Below, one piece after another: positions 33,173 to 41,752 of a DNA stretch of 47,566 nt. The stretch comes from DASSUC01 sp035649895 (GTDB taxonomy: Bacteria; Actinomycetota; Actinomycetes; Mycobacteriales; Micromonosporaceae), in the NCBI GenBank assembly GCA_035649895.1, contig DASRIS010000168.1, positions 1-47,566 on the forward strand, given 5' to 3'. The notes below the pieces were generated by a model. It was given only the letters and a program-made list of their open reading frames with translations. It did not search any database and was not told the DNA's origin. The stretch's first letter is position 1, and every line of letters starts with the position of its first letter. The position numbers were made by a program, and so were the translations under genes.

Positions 33173-34188
33173 CCCCGACTACCCGCGAGGACGGACCCAT
33201 GGGCACACCGCCGGACAACGGCTCCAGCCCGGTGGAGCAGGTCCTGTACGAGGTCAAGAAGGTCATTGTGGGGCAGGACGTACTCCTCGAACGGCTGCTG
33301 GTGGCGTTGCTGGCCCGCGGGCACATCCTCGTCGAGGGCGTACCCGGGCTGGCCAAGACCCTCGCCGTCAAGACGCTCGCCAGCGCGATCGGCGGCCAGT
33401 TCCACCGGGTCCAGTTCACGCCCGACCTGGTGCCGGCCGACATCGTCGGCACCCGCGTCTACCACCAGCGCAGCGGCGAGTTCCAGGTGTCGCTCGGCCC
33501 GGTCTTCACCAACCTGCTGCTGGCCGACGAGGTCAACCGCGCCCCGGCGAAGGTGCAGAGCGCGCTGCTGGAGGTGATGCAGGAGCAGCAGGTCACGATC
33601 GGGCGGGAGACCCACCGCGTACCCCGGCCGTTCCTGGTGATGGCCACCCAGAACCCGATCGAGACCGAGGGCACCTATCCGCTGCCCGAGGCCCAGGTCG
33701 ACCGTTTCATGATGAAGGTCCTGGTCGGCTACCCCAGCGCCACCGAGGAGTTCGTGGTCGTCGAGCGGGCCATCGTGCCACCGCCGGCTGGCCAGGCCAT
33801 CGTCAGCCCGGAGCGGCTCATCGAGATGCAGGCCCAGGTCGACCGGGTGTACGTCGATCCGGCGCTGATCGAGTACTCGGTGCGGCTGGCGAACGCGACC
33901 CGCCGGCCCGCCGGCGTCGGGCTGGGCGAGCTGACCCGGTACGTCAGCTTCGGCGCCAGCCCGCGGGCGTCGATCAACCTGATCCTGGCCGCCCGCGCCC
34001 TCGCGTACATCCGGGGCCGTGACTACGTTGTCCCGCCCGACGTCACGGAGCTGGTCCTCGACGTCCTGCGGCACCGCCTGGTGCTCTCCTACGAGGCCCT
34101 CTCCGACGACGTCACCGCGGACACCGTGCTGACCCGGGTGATGGCCGCGCTGCCCGTCCCGGACGCGCTCCTGCAACGGGCTGGTTGA
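33169..34188 (+). CDS. MoxR-family AAA+ ATPase
   Basis: A 339-residue MoxR chaperone ATPase: Walker A GVPGLAKT, Walker B LLLADEVNRAP, sensor 1 ATQNPIETEGTYPLPEAQVDRF (split) and a C-terminal lid. MoxR proteins cooperate with VWA proteins to mature or assemble partner complexes. The GTG at 33169 overlaps the protease stop; the internal ATG at 33199 has a better ribosome site (GAGGA, 33186-33190) and is a real alternative. It is followed directly by DUF58 and two VWA genes, the conserved Bat-like order. Confidence 0.92.
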   Translation: MTPTTREDGPMGTPPDNGSSPVEQVLYEVKKVIVGQDVLLERLLVALLARGHILVEGVPGLAKTLAVKTLASAIGGQFHRVQFTPDLVPADIVGTRVYHQRSGEFQVSLGPVFTNLLLADEVNRAPAKVQSALLEVMQEQQVTIGRETHRVPRPFLVMATQNPIETEGTYPLPEAQVDRFMMKVLVGYPSATEEFVVVERAIVPPPAGQAIVSPERLIEMQAQVDRVYVDPALIEYSVRLANATRRPAGVGLGELTRYVSFGASPRASINLILAARALAYIRGRDYVVPPDVTELVLDVLRHRLVLSYEALSDDVTADTVLTRVMAALPVPDALLQRAG

Positions 34189-34190
34189 CC

Positions 34191-35092
34191 GTGTCGAGCC
34201 CGCCCGACCGTCTGCTGCGGCGCCTGGAGTGGCAGGTGGTCCGCCGCCTGGACGGGCGGCCTACCGCACCGTGTTCCGCGGCACCGGGATCGACTTCGAC
34301 AGCGTGCGGGAGTACGTCCCGGAGGACGACGTCCGGCACATCGACTGGAACGTCACGGCCCGGCTGGACGAGCCGCACGTGCGCCAGTACACAGAGGACC
34401 GCGACCTCACCGCCTGGCTCGTCCTCGACCGATCCGCGTCGATGCGGTTCGGCGCGGCCCAGCACGGCAAGGACTCCGTCGTCACCGAGCTGGCCGTCGT
34501 CCTCGCCCGCCTGTTCGCCCAGGGCGGCAACCGGGTCGGGGCCGTCCTCTACGACCACCGCGTCCAACAGGTGATCCCCGCCGGCACCGGACGCAACCAC
34601 GTGCTGCACCTGACCCACGAGCTGACCAGGCCGGTGGTCGTACGCCCGGACGGGAGGACCACCGACCTCGACGCGATGCTGCGGCTGGCCGCCTCGACCG
34701 CCCGGCGGCGCAGCCTCGTCTTCGTCATCTCCGACTTCATCGGCGCCGACCTCATCGGCGGCGACGACTGGGAGCCGGCGCTGACCCGGCTGGGCCAGCG
34801 GCACGAGGTGGTCGCGGTCCGCATCGTGGACCCGATGGAGCTGGACCTGCCCGACCTCGGGGTCGTGCTGGTCGAGGACGCCGAGACCGGTGAGCAGATG
34901 CTCGTCGACACCAGCGACCCGCTGTTCCAGCGGCGGCTGCGGGCCCACGTGGACGCCCGGGAGGTCGCGGTCGCCACCGCCATGCGCCGCGCCGGAGTGA
35001 CCGCGCACCGGATCGGCACCGACGAGGACCTCGCCCAGGCGCTCATCGACATGGTGCGCCGGTCCAGGCACCGGCGGGGGGCGAAGAGATGA
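34191..35092 (+). pseudogene. DUF58 protein, N-terminal frameshift
   Basis: DUF58 is the usual MoxR partner. The expected N-terminus (VSSPPDRLLRRLEWQVVRRLDGR) is in the frame starting at GTG 34191, but the remainder (AYRTVFRGTGIDF, REYVPEDDVRHIDWNVTAR, DRSASMRFG, ending MVRRSRHRRGAKR) is in a different frame from about 34258. Homologues have a short RLxGA link here, so about ten bases seem to be missing. Translation could instead start at GTG 34229 in the second frame and give a nearly complete 287-residue protein, so function is not excluded. Its end overlaps the next gene (ATGA). Confidence 0.7.
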
Positions 35093-36066
35093 CCTTCCGG
35101 TACCCCGTGATGCTGGTGGTCGCCCTGTTGGTCGGCCTGGCCCTCGCGGCCGCGTACCGCTGGCTGCAGCGCCAGCGGGCCGGCGCGCTCGCGGCCGCCG
35201 GGCTGAGCCCGGCCCGCCCGGACCGGGCCGCCGCCCTTCGCCGCCACCTCCCGCCGCTGCTGTTCCTGGCCGCGCTGACCCTCCTGATGCTGGCGGTCGC
35301 TCGTCCACAAGCGACACTTGCGGTGCCGCGGACGGCCGGCACCGTGATCCTCGCGTTCGACGTGTCCAACAGCATGGCCGCCGAGGACGTCGCGCCGAAC
35401 CGGCTCGCCGCCGCCCAGGCGGCCGCGGTCGAGTTCGTCCGGGCACAACCGGACACAGTGGACGTCGGAGTCGTCGCCTTCAACCAGGGCGCCATGAGCA
35501 CCCACCTGCCCACCAACAAGCGCGAGGAGACCGTCAACGCCATCAACCGCCTGCGCATCGTGGGCGGGACATCGCTGGGTGGGGCCATCCTCGCGTCGTT
35601 GACCGCCATCACCGGGCAGGCGGTCGCCCTCCCCGACCCGTCCGCGGAAGAGCCGCCGACCCACCTGGGGTACTGGGGCTCGGCGACGATCGTGCTGCTC
35701 ACCGACGGGGAGGACACCGGCGGGCCGGACGCGGTGGCCGCCGCCGAGCTGGCCGCCGTCGCGGGCGTCCACATCGAGACCGTCGGGGTCGGCACCGTGG
35801 ACGGCACCACCGTCGAGGTCGACGGATACCAGCTCGCGACATCGCTGGACGAGGAGCTGCTGACCCAGATCGCGGAGACGACCACCGGCACGTACCACCG
35901 GGCGCCGGACACCGAAGCCCTGGGCGCCGTCTACGAGTCGCTCGACCTGCGGACCACGACAGAGGAGGAGCTGGTCGAGCTCACGGGGGCCGCCGCGGGG
36001 ATCGCGGTGCTGCTCCTCACGATCGGCGGGCTGCTCATGACCACCTGGTACGGACGGATCGTGTAA
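35089..36066 (+). CDS. VWA-domain membrane protein (BatA-like), first copy
   Basis: A 325-residue protein with N-terminal transmembrane segments (about residues 5-23 and 55-72), a von Willebrand A domain and a C-terminal transmembrane segment (about 300-318). The metal-ion adhesion site is intact: DVSNS, the Thr of GGTSLG and the Asp of LLTDGED. Such proteins display the VWA domain on the outer face of the membrane and work with MoxR. ATG overlaps the DUF58 stop. Confidence 0.9.
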   Translation: MTFRYPVMLVVALLVGLALAAAYRWLQRQRAGALAAAGLSPARPDRAAALRRHLPPLLFLAALTLLMLAVARPQATLAVPRTAGTVILAFDVSNSMAAEDVAPNRLAAAQAAAVEFVRAQPDTVDVGVVAFNQGAMSTHLPTNKREETVNAINRLRIVGGTSLGGAILASLTAITGQAVALPDPSAEEPPTHLGYWGSATIVLLTDGEDTGGPDAVAAAELAAVAGVHIETVGVGTVDGTTVEVDGYQLATSLDEELLTQIAETTTGTYHRAPDTEALGAVYESLDLRTTTEEELVELTGAAAGIAVLLLTIGGLLMTTWYGRIV

Positions 36067-37140
36067 ATGTCTCTCACCTGGCCCTGGGCCCTCACCGCTC
36101 TCCTGGCCTTCCCGTTGCTGCTGGGCTACCGGTGGTGGATGCGCCGTCGCCGGCGGCGGGAGGCGGTACGCGTGTCCAGCGTGGCGCTGATCCGAGCCGC
36201 GCTGCCCGGGCGGTCGCTGTGGCGGCGGCGCATCCCGGTCTGGCTCTTCGCGGCCGGCCTCATCGTCCTGGCCACCGGCGCCGCCCGGCCACATGCCTCC
36301 GTACCGGTGCCCGCCAGCTCCGCGACGATCATGCTGGCGATGGACGTGTCCGGCTCAATGTGCACCACCGACGTGCCGCCGAACCGGCTGACCGCCGCGC
36401 AGCAGGCCGCCCGCGAGTTCATCGAGGCCCAGGAGGACGGGTCGCGGATCGGCCTGGTCACGTTCTCCGGCGTCGCCGGCCTGCTGGTGGAGCCCACGAC
36501 CGACAAGAAGGCCCTGCTGGCGGCGATCGACAAGCTGCGTACTGGCCGCGGCACGGCGATCGGCCTGGCCATCCTGACCTCCATCGACGCCATCGCGGAG
36601 GTCAACCCCGAAGTGCCACCTACCGGAGTCGAGGTGCCGGCCGCAGGTCCGGAGACCCCGGGGCAGTACCACGCCGACACGATCGTGGTGCTCACCGACG
36701 GTCGCAACACGCACGGGGTGGACCCGACCACGGCCGCGGCAGAGGCGGCGGCGCGGCGCCTGCGCGTCTATACCATCGGCTTCGGCACTACCGAGCCCGC
36801 CCCGATGGTGTGCACCCGCGACCAGATCAGCGGGGATGCCGCGTTCCGGGGGGACCAGTTCGGCCGCGGCCCCGGCCGGGGCCGGGGCCAGCGGTTCGAC
36901 GAGGCGACGCTGACCGAGGTCGCCGAGCTGACCGGTGGGGAGTACTTCCAGGCCAAGGATGCTGAGGCGCTCAGCCGGGTGCTGCGGGAGCTACCGAACT
37001 CCATCGTGCTGCAACGGCAGGACGTGGAGATCACCGTCTGGTTCGCGCTCGCCGGCGCACTCCTGGTGCTCACGGCCGTCGGGCTGGCCCAGTGGTGGAA
37101 CCGCCCTGGATATTCCCGGGCGAGTTCCCGGGATGGCTGA
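36067..37140 (+). CDS. VWA-domain membrane protein (BatA-like), second copy
   Basis: A 357-residue paralogue of the preceding protein with the same layout: transmembrane segments near residues 6-22 and 57-73, a VWA domain with DVSGS, GRGTAIG and VLTDGRN, a Gly/Arg repeat (GRGPGRGRG) in an inserted loop, and a C-terminal helix (about 322-340). The ATG follows the previous stop with no gap. Tandem VWA genes after MoxR-DUF58 are typical. Confidence 0.9.
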   Translation: MSLTWPWALTALLAFPLLLGYRWWMRRRRRREAVRVSSVALIRAALPGRSLWRRRIPVWLFAAGLIVLATGAARPHASVPVPASSATIMLAMDVSGSMCTTDVPPNRLTAAQQAAREFIEAQEDGSRIGLVTFSGVAGLLVEPTTDKKALLAAIDKLRTGRGTAIGLAILTSIDAIAEVNPEVPPTGVEVPAAGPETPGQYHADTIVVLTDGRNTHGVDPTTAAAEAAARRLRVYTIGFGTTEPAPMVCTRDQISGDAAFRGDQFGRGPGRGRGQRFDEATLTEVAELTGGEYFQAKDAEALSRVLRELPNSIVLQRQDVEITVWFALAGALLVLTAVGLAQWWNRPGYSRASSRDG

Positions 37141-37158
37141 GCGGGGGTACCTTGATCG

Positions 37159-37518
37159 CTAGTCGCTTGGGCTGAGCCAGATTACGCCTTCCCGAGGCGG
37201 GAGCCGCTTCGAGGCGAGGATCGCATCAAGGGCAGCACAGAGTCGGATGAGTCCGTTGACCGTACGCGGAAACCGCTGGGCCGAGACGAACACGATGCCG
37301 GCATGTTCAACTCCTAGCGCGGCGAGTCGGGCGAAGTCGCTCACGTTCTCGGTGACCACGCATCGGTCGTTCCTGGCCGCCCAGGCCAGCACGTCGTCGT
37401 CGGACCTCGATCCCAAGCCAACCTCGACGTCGAGCACAGCGAAGACATCGTGACCGTTGTCGCGCAGGCGTTGCGCCAGCGACGGTGGATACATCTCATC
37501 CAGGAGGATGCCGGTCAA
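37159..37518 (-). CDS. DUF5615 PIN-like toxin
   Basis: A 119-residue protein: ILLDEMYPPSLAQRLRDNGHDV with the acidic pair near residues 7-8, DDDVLAWAARNDRCVVTENVSDF and a C-terminal LIRLCAALDAIL. This is the DUF5615/PIN-like fold, small Mg-dependent RNases acting as toxins. It starts with TTG overlapping the antitoxin stop (TTGA), so it is translated only after the antitoxin. The gene faces the VWA operon. Confidence 0.8.
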   Translation of the reverse strand: MTGILLDEMYPPSLAQRLRDNGHDVFAVLDVEVGLGSRSDDDVLAWAARNDRCVVTENVSDFARLAALGVEHAGIVFVSAQRFPRTVNGLIRLCAALDAILASKRLPPREGVIWLSPSD

Positions 37519-37964
37519 GACTTCCTCCGTCGCAGGAGGTCCTGCTGCGCCGCCCAGAGCCGCTCCTCTCGCTCAGCAACATTTCTATTGCTGCTGACCC
37601 GTTCGTCGATCTCATCGGGATAAGCGGCGTAGTAGCGCAATGTTGTGGTGACCTGTGCCCGGCTGAGCCCGGTCACGGTGGCAAGCTCGGCCACCAGCGA
37701 CTCGCCATCCAGGTCGGGCGACTCCTCCCGGATCGCGTTGAGCGCCGTCACGACTTCCCATACGTCAGGGCCGCCTGACAACGCCGCGCGTCTGCCTGTC
37801 GGACCCGGCCGGAAAAAGATCCCCGGATGCTCGTACGCACGCAGAGACTCATCGATGAACATATTCGCCACTGATGACGACGACGTGCCGGGGTGCTCCC
37901 GCACATACCGGTCGAGCCGCGACAGCACATCGTCGTCGAAGCGGACAGAACGAGGAGCACTCAT
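37515..37964 (-). CDS. Antitoxin with CopG-like N-terminus and DUF433-like C-terminus
   Basis: A 149-residue protein. The N-terminus (SVRFDDDVLSRLDRYVREHP) resembles a ribbon-helix-helix domain; the middle (HPGIFFRPGPTGRRAAL, GGPDVWEVV) and the segment ATVTGLSRAQVTTTLRYYAAYPDEID resemble DUF433-type antitoxins paired with DUF5615. The ATG at 37964 or GTG at 37970 begins it; neither has a clear ribosome site, so the mRNA may be nearly leaderless. A palindrome and direct repeats just upstream suggest autoregulation. Confidence 0.75.
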   Translation of the reverse strand: MSAPRSVRFDDDVLSRLDRYVREHPGTSSSSVANMFIDESLRAYEHPGIFFRPGPTGRRAALSGGPDVWEVVTALNAIREESPDLDGESLVAELATVTGLSRAQVTTTLRYYAAYPDEIDERVSSNRNVAEREERLWAAQQDLLRRRKS

Positions 37965-37971
37965 GGCCACA

Positions 37972-37997
37972 CTGTAGTTAGCTGTAGTAGGTCCTAC
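37972..37997. promoter_or_regulatory. Candidate antitoxin operator
   Basis: Direct repeats ctgtag-ttag/ctgtag-tag (37972-37990) run into the palindrome GTAGG-T-CCTAC (37987-37997), immediately upstream of the antitoxin start, where ribbon-helix-helix antitoxins usually bind. Confidence 0.5.
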
Positions 37998-38124
37998 AAG
38001 CTGGCACGACGAGCTGGTCGCTCGGGCTGGCCACCCCTTGGGCCCGCCGGATCGATCCTCACGGTTACCCGAAAGCCCCCGCAGCCATCGAAGATCGGTG
38101 TGGCTCCATAACTACGCCAGCAGG

Positions 38125-39630
38125 TCAGCCTGCCGATACGCCGAGGCGGGAGAGCACCAGCTCCCGTACCGCCTTGGCGTCCGCCTGGCCCCGGGTCGCC
38201 TTCATCACCGCGCCCACCAGAACCCCGGCCGCGGTGACCTTGCCGTCGCGTACCTTGTCGGCCACGTCGGGATGGGCGGCGATGGCGGCGTCGACGGCGA
38301 CCGCCAGCGCTCCAGCGTCGGAGACCACGGCCACGCCGCGCGCCGCCATCACCTCGGCCGGCGAGCCTTCGCCAGCGAGGACACCGGCCAGCACGCCCCG
38401 CGCCAGCTTGTCGGTCAGCTTGCCGTCGTCAACCAGGCGCTGTAGCTCGGCCACGTGCTCCGGGGTGACGCCCAGCTCGGCCAGGTCGACGCCGCGCTCG
38501 TTGGCGCGCTGGGCCAGCTCGTTGAGCCACCACTTGCGGGCCGCCTCGGGCGAGGCGCCCGCGGCCACCGTCGCCTCCAGCAGCTCCACCGCACCGGCGT
38601 TGACCACCGACTGCATGTCCAGCTCGGAGAAGCCCCACGCCTCGCGCAGCCGGGCCCGGTGCACCCGCGGCAGCTCGGGCAGGTCGGTGAGCAGCTTGGC
38701 CACCCAGGCCGGGTTGGGAGCGAGCGGCACCAGGTCAGGCTCTGGGAAGTACCGGTAGTCGGTCGCCGTCTCCTTGCTGCGCCCGGGCGTGGTGTCGCCG
38801 GTGTCCTCGTGGAAGTGGCGGGTCTCCTGGACGATGGTGCGGCCGGCGTCGAGCACGGCCGCCTGGCGCAGCATCTCCGACCGCACCGCCCGCTCCACGC
38901 TGCGCAGCGAGTTGACGTTCTTCGTCTCGGTGCGGGTGCCCCACGGCTCGCCCGGCCGGTTGAGGGACGTGTTGACGTCGCAGCGCAGCGAACCCTGCTC
39001 CATGCGCACGTCGGAGACGCCCAGCGAGCGGACCACGTCGCGCAGCTCGGCGACGTACGCCCGGGCTGCGACCGGCGCCAGCACGCCCGTGCCCGGCACC
39101 GGCTTGGTGACGATCTCCACCAGCGGGATGCCGGCCCGGTTGTAGTCCACAAGGGACTCGGTGGCACCGTGGATGCGCCCGGTGGCGCCGCCGATGTGCA
39201 GCGTCTTGCCGGTGTCCTCCTCCAGGTGGACCCGCTCGATGCCGAACCGCACGATGCCGCCGTCGACCTCCACGTCCAGCCACCCGTCCGTGCACAGCGG
39301 CTCGTCGTACTGGCTGATCTGGAAGTTCTTCGGCATGTCCGGGTAGAAGTAGTTCTTGCGGGCGAACCGGCACCACTCCGCGACCGAGCAGTTGAGCGCG
39401 AGCCCGATGCGGACCGTGGCCTCGATCGCGGCCCGGTTGGCCACCGGCAGGCTGCCGGGCAGGCCCAGGCAGACCGGGCAGACCTGGGTGTTGGGCTCGG
39501 CGCCGAAGGCGGTCGGGCAGTCGCAGAACATCTTGGTACGGGTGCCCAGCTCCACGTGGACCTCAAGGCCGATCACCGGCTCGTACCGGGCGACCACGTC
39601 CTCGACCGAGGAAAGGACCGTCGTACTCAT
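38125..39630 (-). CDS. gatB: Aspartyl/glutamyl-tRNA amidotransferase subunit B
   Basis: A 501-residue subunit that binds the mischarged tRNA, phosphorylates its Glu/Asp and receives ammonia from GatA. Motifs: YEPVIGLEVHVELGT, CPVCLGLPGSLPV, KNYFYPDMPKNFQISQYD, GTRTETKNVNSLRSVERA and the C-terminal YqeY-like tail domain. Full length. ATG at 39630 with GGAG upstream. It lies downstream of the ATPase/DUF4276 pair, which separates it from gatA. Confidence 0.96.
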   Translation of the reverse strand: MSTTVLSSVEDVVARYEPVIGLEVHVELGTRTKMFCDCPTAFGAEPNTQVCPVCLGLPGSLPVANRAAIEATVRIGLALNCSVAEWCRFARKNYFYPDMPKNFQISQYDEPLCTDGWLDVEVDGGIVRFGIERVHLEEDTGKTLHIGGATGRIHGATESLVDYNRAGIPLVEIVTKPVPGTGVLAPVAARAYVAELRDVVRSLGVSDVRMEQGSLRCDVNTSLNRPGEPWGTRTETKNVNSLRSVERAVRSEMLRQAAVLDAGRTIVQETRHFHEDTGDTTPGRSKETATDYRYFPEPDLVPLAPNPAWVAKLLTDLPELPRVHRARLREAWGFSELDMQSVVNAGAVELLEATVAAGASPEAARKWWLNELAQRANERGVDLAELGVTPEHVAELQRLVDDGKLTDKLARGVLAGVLAGEGSPAEVMAARGVAVVSDAGALAVAVDAAIAAHPDVADKVRDGKVTAAGVLVGAVMKATRGQADAKAVRELVLSRLGVSAG

Positions 39631-39668
39631 CGGGGCTCCAACTCCATGGCTACCTGGGCTTGTCCAGC

Positions 39669-40358
39669 CTAGTCCGCTCGTGCTTTCCGTATCCCGCGGG
39701 TTTTGCCGCCGACGCGTGCGGTCGCGGCCTCCGCTGGGCGCAGGCCCAGATCGGTCAGCGCATTCCGCGTCGCCGCCCGCCATTCCCGGTACGCCGGCAC
39801 CTGGCTGAGCCGCTCCAGCGAGACCAGCTCGCCCAGGCGAACCAGATAGTTCGACAGCGGACGGCGGACCCGTCTACCAATCTCAGCCGTTACCCGTTTG
39901 GGGTCGTCAACCCGTTCGACGTGCGCCGGATGCGGCGGCAGGCCCATCGAATCGTCGCTCCACCGGACACCCAACGCGGCTCGTAGAGCTTGGCCATCGG
40001 CGAGGAGCCACGCCTCCGTCTCCCGCACCGGGATGATCGGCACCAGCCGCTCGGAGCGGTCGCCCCAGGCGCCACGGAGCGGATCGACCCACTCCCGCCG
40101 TACCCGTTCTGGGTTAGCCCCCTGGTCACGGTGGATGAACACCAGGTTGAACATGCCGGCGTTCTGTGCCACCAGCCGCATGATGGCCTCGACGCCAACC
40201 GGGCCGTGCGCCGCACGCAGCACGGTGACATCCGCAACGTCGATGGACTCGTCGAAGTCGACAGCACAGATCTCCTCGAGACTGCGCCCGATCACTCGCG
40301 GAAGGAAGTCGTCGTCGGAAGAGCCCTCCGCGACCAGGGCCGACGTGAGGTAGCGCAT
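39669..40358 (-). CDS. DUF4276 (TOPRIM-like) protein
   Basis: A 229-residue protein. ALVAEGSSDDDFLPRV (Glu at residue 11) matches the first TOPRIM-type motif, VFIHRDQGAN (about 72-81) the acidic second motif, and VRETEAWLLAD (about 109-119) the family's conserved E-x2-EAW segment. DUF4276 proteins are predicted TOPRIM-fold nucleases or effectors that commonly pair with an AAA ATPase. The ATG overlaps the ATPase stop (TGATG). No separate promoter is visible. Nuclease activity is inference from family and fold. Confidence 0.82.
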   Translation of the reverse strand: MRYLTSALVAEGSSDDDFLPRVIGRSLEEICAVDFDESIDVADVTVLRAAHGPVGVEAIMRLVAQNAGMFNLVFIHRDQGANPERVRREWVDPLRGAWGDRSERLVPIIPVRETEAWLLADGQALRAALGVRWSDDSMGLPPHPAHVERVDDPKRVTAEIGRRVRRPLSNYLVRLGELVSLERLSQVPAYREWRAATRNALTDLGLRPAEAATARVGGKTRGIRKARAD

Positions 40359-41746
40359 CAGTCGTCCAACGCCTCACTCACCTCGAACTCCCTGATCTCC
40401 GCTTCGGGCAGCACGGACACGTCGTCGGCAACAACCCCGGCATGCCCGCTCGACGCGATCCGGCGCAGCCACGTCACCCGGCTGCGCGGCGCGCCTGGCG
40501 TCAGGCGCGTGATGTTGTCGAGGAACACGACATCCTCGCGCAGCGCCCCATCCGGCGATGGGCCGAGCGCCCGCAGGGTCGCCGGATGATGGCTGCTCAA
40601 GATCAGCTGGGTCAGCGGAGCGCCCTCGTCGTCGTGCCGGGCGTCCAGTGAGCGTTGGACCAGCCTCCTCAGGTGCCGGACGAACCGCGCCAGGCGCTGC
40701 GGGTAGATGCCGTTCTCCGGCTCCTCGAAGCAGATCAGCCCGCCGCCGCGCGGGTCGTACGCCGCGGCCAGCAGCGCAAGCGCGCGAAGGGTGCCGTCGG
40801 AGGCCACCCGGGCCGAGAACGGGGCCTCGTTGCGGGTCACCACCTCCACCTGGCGCTGCCGCTGCGCGTCGTTCTCGGTCAGCCGGACCGACACCACCTC
40901 AGGGACGACCGCGGCGAGGTCCGCGGCGAGGTCGTTGAGCAGGCCGTCCGGCCGGTCCTCGGTGCCGGTCTCCGCGCCGATACGGCGCAGCGTGTTCGCC
41001 AGATGAGCGCCGTTGACGCTGAGCGTGTCAGGGCCGTCGTAGGAGTCCGGGCTGCGCAGCGCCGCCGGGTCGAGGTGCAGCAGCCGCCAGGACTGCAGCT
41101 CCCGCTTCAGAGCGAAGAGCAAGGGGTACTCGTACACCGTGGTCAGGCTCGACAGCACAGTGGCTTCGGCCTTACCCGCAGGCAGCTGCCGTGGCTTGCC
41201 GAGAAAGCCCGGGAAGATCTGGAACCAGGGCTGCCCCGTCTCGCTGCCGACCGTCTGCAGCAGCTGCGGGCTCCGGGAGCTGTAGGCCGCCAGCCGGGGG
41301 CGCAGGTCCTTGCCGAAGCGGTCCATCCAGCGGTCGTCCTCCTTGCGGATCAGACTCGCCGTCTCCTGCACCACAAACGGCCGAAGGCCGAGGCCGTCAC
41401 CACGAAGCTCGATGGTTGTCTCGTAGCGGACCCGAGAGTGCCTGACCTCGGCCGTTTCGCCGAACGGGTCGGTCACCGTACGGTCCAGCAGCACCTCCAC
41501 GGCGAACGACATGCGGCGCATCAGGGTGCCATCGACGTGCCGGTGAAACAGCTCGGCCAGCTCGCCCCGGATGTCCAGCGCCGCGTCCCGCACCGGGCGG
41601 TCGGCCAGCAGCCTCAGGAAATGAAGCGCGTCGAAGAAGTTGGACTTGCCGGCGGCGTTACGACCGAGCACGACCAGGAACGGTGGTACGTCGAGGGTGA
41701 AGTCCCGGAACGACTTGAACCCGTCGATCTCGATCCGGGTGAGCAC
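40358..41746 (-). CDS. AAA_21/RecF-OLD-like ATPase
   Basis: A 462-residue SMC/ABC-type ATPase. It opens LTRIEIDGFKSFRDFTLDV, with Walker A GRNAAGKSN (about residues 29-36), an ABC signature-like RVASDGTLRALALLAA, Walker B GLICFEEPENGIYP (about 335) and the histidine switch LSSHHPATL. There is no TOPRIM domain of its own; that function seems to be in the overlapping DUF4276 gene. The GTG start lies 6 bp after the gatA stop, so it depends on gat transcription. Similar ATPase plus TOPRIM pairs (PARIS, AbiL-type, RloAB) defend against phage; the role here is inference. Confidence 0.85.
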   Translation of the reverse strand: MLTRIEIDGFKSFRDFTLDVPPFLVVLGRNAAGKSNFFDALHFLRLLADRPVRDAALDIRGELAELFHRHVDGTLMRRMSFAVEVLLDRTVTDPFGETAEVRHSRVRYETTIELRGDGLGLRPFVVQETASLIRKEDDRWMDRFGKDLRPRLAAYSSRSPQLLQTVGSETGQPWFQIFPGFLGKPRQLPAGKAEATVLSSLTTVYEYPLLFALKRELQSWRLLHLDPAALRSPDSYDGPDTLSVNGAHLANTLRRIGAETGTEDRPDGLLNDLAADLAAVVPEVVSVRLTENDAQRQRQVEVVTRNEAPFSARVASDGTLRALALLAAAYDPRGGGLICFEEPENGIYPQRLARFVRHLRRLVQRSLDARHDDEGAPLTQLILSSHHPATLRALGPSPDGALREDVVFLDNITRLTPGAPRSRVTWLRRIASSGHAGVVADDVSVLPEAEIREFEVSEALDD

Positions 41747-41752
41747 GGCGTC

